DNA of 9,894 nucleotides from an uncultured Cytophagaceae bacterium (lineage in GTDB: Bacteria > Bacteroidota > Bacteroidia > Cytophagales > Microscillaceae), in the NCBI GenBank assembly GCA_937899305.1, contig CALDJV010000689.1, positions 1-9,894 on the forward strand, read 5' to 3'. The notes below the pieces were generated by a model. It made no database searches and was not told where the DNA came from. It worked only from the letters and a program-made list of their open reading frames with translations. Shown one piece after another: positions 7,467-9,894 of this stretch (positions are counted from its first letter, which is position 1; each line of letters starts with the position of its first letter). Made by a program: the position numbers and the translations under genes.

Positions 7467-9845
7467 TTACTTTCGGAAGAACACATTGTCTATGTAAATA
7501 TTTGCCCCCGTGGCGCCTCCCCCTGGTGCATCGTGGTCGAACTTCATTTGAAGTATTTGCGTCAAATCAACCGGAGCCGGAAAGGAGGTCAGTGGAATGT
7601 CCACACTGTTCCAGCCTGCCGTAGTGGGGACAGTCAAACTGTAAGGGTTCTCGTTGGGCGGACTGATGATAAACACCCGCAGTCCGGTGGCGTCCCCTGA
7701 ATAAAAATCAAGGTGTAGGTAATTGTAGCCCGATACATCCTGTGCACTGGCAAATTGGGTTCCCTGATAGTTGAAGTTGGCATAATGCAAGGTGTTATTG
7801 CCCGCAATCGGGGTTTGGGTCACTACCGTATTTTGCCCCCAGTTAGGATTAAAATCGGTTCCGGCCAAATCGGTGTAGGTATCACTAAAAATAGACAGCA
7901 CGTCGCTCGCCGGATAAGTAGGCACTGGAGCAGCCTCGGTAGGAACGATGGGCAGTTTCCAGAAATAAATGTTATCCAGGTAAATATCGCTGCCTCCGGT
8001 ACCTCCATCAAACTTCAATTGAATGATATCGGCCAGATCTACCCCAGTGCCGGTAAACTCAGTCAATGGAATGTCTACGCTATTCCAGCCCGAAGTGGGT
8101 ACCGTGAGGCTGTAGGATTTCTCGGATGGCCCAGAACTAATCAAGAAAACATTCAAAGTAGTGGCATTGGTAGAATAGTAATCCAGGTGTAAAGATCGGT
8201 AAGTAGATACATCCTGGCTACTGCCCAATTGGATGCCCTGGTAGTTGAAACTGGCGTAGTGTAACGCATTGTTACCCGCAATCGGGGTTTGGGTCATCAC
8301 CGTGGCTTGCCCCCAATTGGGATTGTAATCGGTACCCACTACATCAGTAAAGCTATCACTAAATACCGAGATCACATCTCCCGGATCATTAGTAGGCACC
8401 GGGGCTCCATCGGGAGGAGTGATAGGCTCGCGGTAGAAATACACATTGCTCACGTACATATTAGGCAAATTGCCCGACAGTACCATTTGGGCCAAGTTTG
8501 ACCGAGAAGTCAAGTTGGTAAAATCAGACAGTTTGATGTCCAGACTTACCCAGTTTTCCGACGCAAGCGAAGCACTGGGTATCGTTACCTCGTGTTCGGT
8601 ATCGTCGTCTCCGCCAAATATGCCATCCGCACCAAAGTCAATCAACTTGATCTTGAACTCACTGCCTGCCACTACCGGGTCAGGAGTCCAAATATCCATA
8701 TGGAACGTACTCATGGCCGACACATTCACGGTAGGATCTTTGAATTCAATCCCTACAAAGTTGAGGTCACGGTAACGTATTACATCTTTGCCTTCTACTT
8801 CAATAAAAAACTCATCAGTGGTGGAAAACTGCCAGCGGGTGTTCCAGGTATTCACGGTTTGGTTGGTGTAGGTATTGCCATAGAGCGACACCACATCAAT
8901 GGCGTCTCGAGTCGGGGGAGCCGTAGCCGCTACTGTGGGGGCTACCGGGGCACCAATCGACGTAATCTCCATTGACCCTGTGGCTTTGTTGTCGCCAATA
9001 CTTGCAGTAATGGTGGTGGTACCTGCACTCACAATGGATACTTCACCTGCTTCGTTTACCCCGGCCACACTGGCGTTAGATGAACTAAAAGTAAAATAGT
9101 TTTTAGATATGTTCACGGTTTGTTTTACCCCAGTAGGCAAGGTAGATGAAGCCTGAAAACCACTGATGCTGATTTTATCGCCCGTTTCGGCTTTGCTGTT
9201 TACTTGGTCTTCTCCGTTCAAAATGACTCCAGTAGGGCTACTGATATTACCCAAACTTTCAAACTTTACTTCATCTATCCAGAACGTAAAGCCCTTGCCG
9301 TCTTGCGGACCCGCTGAGTAATAAAACAAGCCCTTTTCTCCGTTTAATTGGGTAGCATTTGGAATAGGAATGATGACTTTCTTCCAGTTGGTATTTACCG
9401 ATAAGCTCGCTAGAGTTACTACATATTTGTTTTCGCCCAAATCGTTGCCAAAGCCTACCTCACCAATGGTGGCCGACTGGCTCGCCTTGATGTAAAATGT
9501 AAGGGCATTGTAACCCGACAAGTCTCGGCCACTCCCACTAAAAAATACTCCCCCGGCAAAAGCACCACTGGGACTATCGGCATCGGGTACTGCAAATCGC
9601 ATCGATTGGGTAGAGTTGTTGAACGTTTCCTCGGTTTCTATTTGGAAGGCAGTAACGTCGGAGCCTCCAAAAGCCGCGTAATTCAAATCTCCGGTAAAAT
9701 CATCTATAAATACTTCGCCCGTAGTAGGAAAAGTAGGGGCTTGCAGGTCTTCCAATTTTCTTTCTTGACAGCCCAAGAACCCCAAAATGAGGCATAGGCT
9801 CAGCAGGATGGACTTGATCCTATTTATTGATTGTTTACTTTTCAT
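7467..9845 (-). CDS. Multi-modular surface glycan-binding lipoprotein (SGBP-like)
   Basis: Complete 792-aa protein with no catalytic motif. The N-terminus is a lipoprotein signal (basic KSKQSINRIK, hydrophobic core, lipobox FLGC with Cys26), followed by QERKLED, whose acidic residues suit surface export in Bacteroidota. By eye the domains are: a carbohydrate-binding-like beta-sandwich at about 42-196, ending FWIDEVKF; a Big2/Ig-like domain at about 200-297 (FSSSNASVAGVNEAGEVSIVSAGTTTITA); then three related beta-sandwich modules at about 312-472, 478-630 and 638-792, ending in SNVYFY, LDNIYFW and IDNVFF. The last two are roughly 60% identical and share a conserved Trp (511, 669). The middle module has an Asp-rich GGDDD loop near 411-415. 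The position ahead of the GH16, GH17 and GH30 genes fits an SGBP that holds laminarin at the surface and passes it to a SusC/D pair, expected upstream but outside the window. The role is inferred; no close family name can be fixed from sequence alone. The ATG is preceded by an A-rich leader, usual for the phylum. Confidence 0.8.
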   Translation of the reverse strand: MKSKQSINRIKSILLSLCLILGFLGCQERKLEDLQAPTFPTTGEVFIDDFTGDLNYAAFGGSDVTAFQIETEETFNNSTQSMRFAVPDADSPSGAFAGGVFFSGSGRDLSGYNALTFYIKASQSATIGEVGFGNDLGENKYVVTLASLSVNTNWKKVIIPIPNATQLNGEKGLFYYSAGPQDGKGFTFWIDEVKFESLGNISSPTGVILNGEDQVNSKAETGDKISISGFQASSTLPTGVKQTVNISKNYFTFSSSNASVAGVNEAGEVSIVSAGTTTITASIGDNKATGSMEITSIGAPVAPTVAATAPPTRDAIDVVSLYGNTYTNQTVNTWNTRWQFSTTDEFFIEVEGKDVIRYRDLNFVGIEFKDPTVNVSAMSTFHMDIWTPDPVVAGSEFKIKLIDFGADGIFGGDDDTEHEVTIPSASLASENWVSLDIKLSDFTNLTSRSNLAQMVLSGNLPNMYVSNVYFYREPITPPDGAPVPTNDPGDVISVFSDSFTDVVGTDYNPNWGQATVMTQTPIAGNNALHYASFNYQGIQLGSSQDVSTYRSLHLDYYSTNATTLNVFLISSGPSEKSYSLTVPTSGWNSVDIPLTEFTGTGVDLADIIQLKFDGGTGGSDIYLDNIYFWKLPIVPTEAAPVPTYPASDVLSIFSDTYTDLAGTDFNPNWGQNTVVTQTPIAGNNTLHYANFNYQGTQFASAQDVSGYNYLHLDFYSGDATGLRVFIISPPNENPYSLTVPTTAGWNSVDIPLTSFPAPVDLTQILQMKFDHDAPGGGATGANIYIDNVFFRK
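7470..8378 (-). repeat. Tandem duplicated binding modules inside the SGBP gene
   Basis: The last two modules (residues about 490-630 and 648-792) are an in-frame tandem duplication with a 474-bp period (158 codons). The DNA is still similar: 7801-7822 and 8275-8296 are identical over 22 bases, in the stretch encoding the shared TQTPIAGNN and LHY motifs. The third related module (residues 312-472) and the N-terminal one are much more diverged. This suggests older module shuffling followed by a fairly recent duplication of the C-terminal unit. Both copies keep PNWGQ, FNYQG, HLD and GWNSVDIPLT. Confidence 0.85.
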
Positions 9846-9894
9846 TATCGTAAAAAGTTTTTTTTGATATTTTTATTATTTGGGTATGTTATTT
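9846..9894 (-). other. A-rich leader upstream of the SGBP gene
   Basis: This is 49 nt of strongly AT-rich leader, including a run of eight A (minus strand) followed by CTTTTTACGATA before the ATG. There is no Shine-Dalgarno and no clear TAnnTTTG promoter box, which fits translation from an A-rich leader in Bacteroidota and a promoter or upstream gene (SusD expected) outside the window. Confidence 0.35.

Noticed and set aside
7467..9845. SusD or a GH16 fused to CBMs as identity for the 792-aa protein
   Set aside because: It lacks the helical TPR-like SusD features and has no EXDXXE catalytic motif anywhere; only beta-sandwich and Ig-like modules are visible.
1..9894. CRISPR, tRNA, rRNA, insertion sequence or integrase
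   Set aside because: I saw no regularly spaced repeats, cloverleaf-like sequences, terminal inverted repeats or transposase motifs; the tandem repeats found are protein modules or short spacer units.

Overview
The window is part of a polysaccharide utilisation locus (PUL) for laminarin or a similar branched beta-1,3/1,6-glucan. It most likely comes from a Bacteroidota, perhaps a marine Cytophagales or Flavobacteriia member. The evidence is four type II (lipoprotein) signal peptides, A-rich leaders without a clear Shine-Dalgarno, a GH16/GH17/GH30 enzyme set, and a large multi-module lipoprotein of the surface glycan-binding protein (SGBP) type. The taxonomic call is inference, because no rRNA or other marker is present.

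All five genes lie on the minus strand, so transcription runs from high to low coordinates. The order is: (1) 9845-7467, a 792-aa lipoprotein with four beta-sandwich modules and one Big2/Ig-like domain; (2) 7368-6539, a GH16 beta-1,3-glucanase lipoprotein split by a single-base frameshift at a G run (C5 on the plus strand, 6745-6749); (3) 6396 (or 6456)-2983, a protein of about 1140 aa without a signal peptide, recognised as a GH149-type (GH94-clan) beta-1,3-glucan phosphorylase; (4) 2972-1704, a GH17 beta-1,3-glucanase lipoprotein; (5) 1701-124, a GH30 lipoprotein, probably the beta-1,6 debranching enzyme. Genes 3, 4 and 5 are packed with gaps of 10 and 2 nt and must be co-transcribed. The gaps between genes 1 and 2 (98 nt) and genes 2 and 3 (142 nt to the ATG) hold repeats and a strong hairpin.

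Inferred pathway: the SGBP and the GH16 endo-enzyme capture and cut the glucan at the surface. A SusC/SusD transporter, expected upstream beyond 9894, would import the oligosaccharides. GH17 and GH30 would trim main-chain beta-1,3 and side-chain beta-1,6 bonds in the periplasm or at the outer membrane. The phosphorylase would then convert beta-1,3-glucooligosaccharides to glucose-1-phosphate in the cytoplasm, saving ATP. The combination of secreted hydrolases and a cytoplasmic phosphorylase in one operon is the main point of biological interest. The GH16 frameshift, the 17-bp hairpin and the modular SGBP are the main structural ones.

There are no RNA genes, CRISPR arrays, transposons or integrases, and no plus-strand ORF looks real. 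Bases 1-123 (downstream of GH30) and 9846-9894 (upstream of the SGBP) are short edge stretches.
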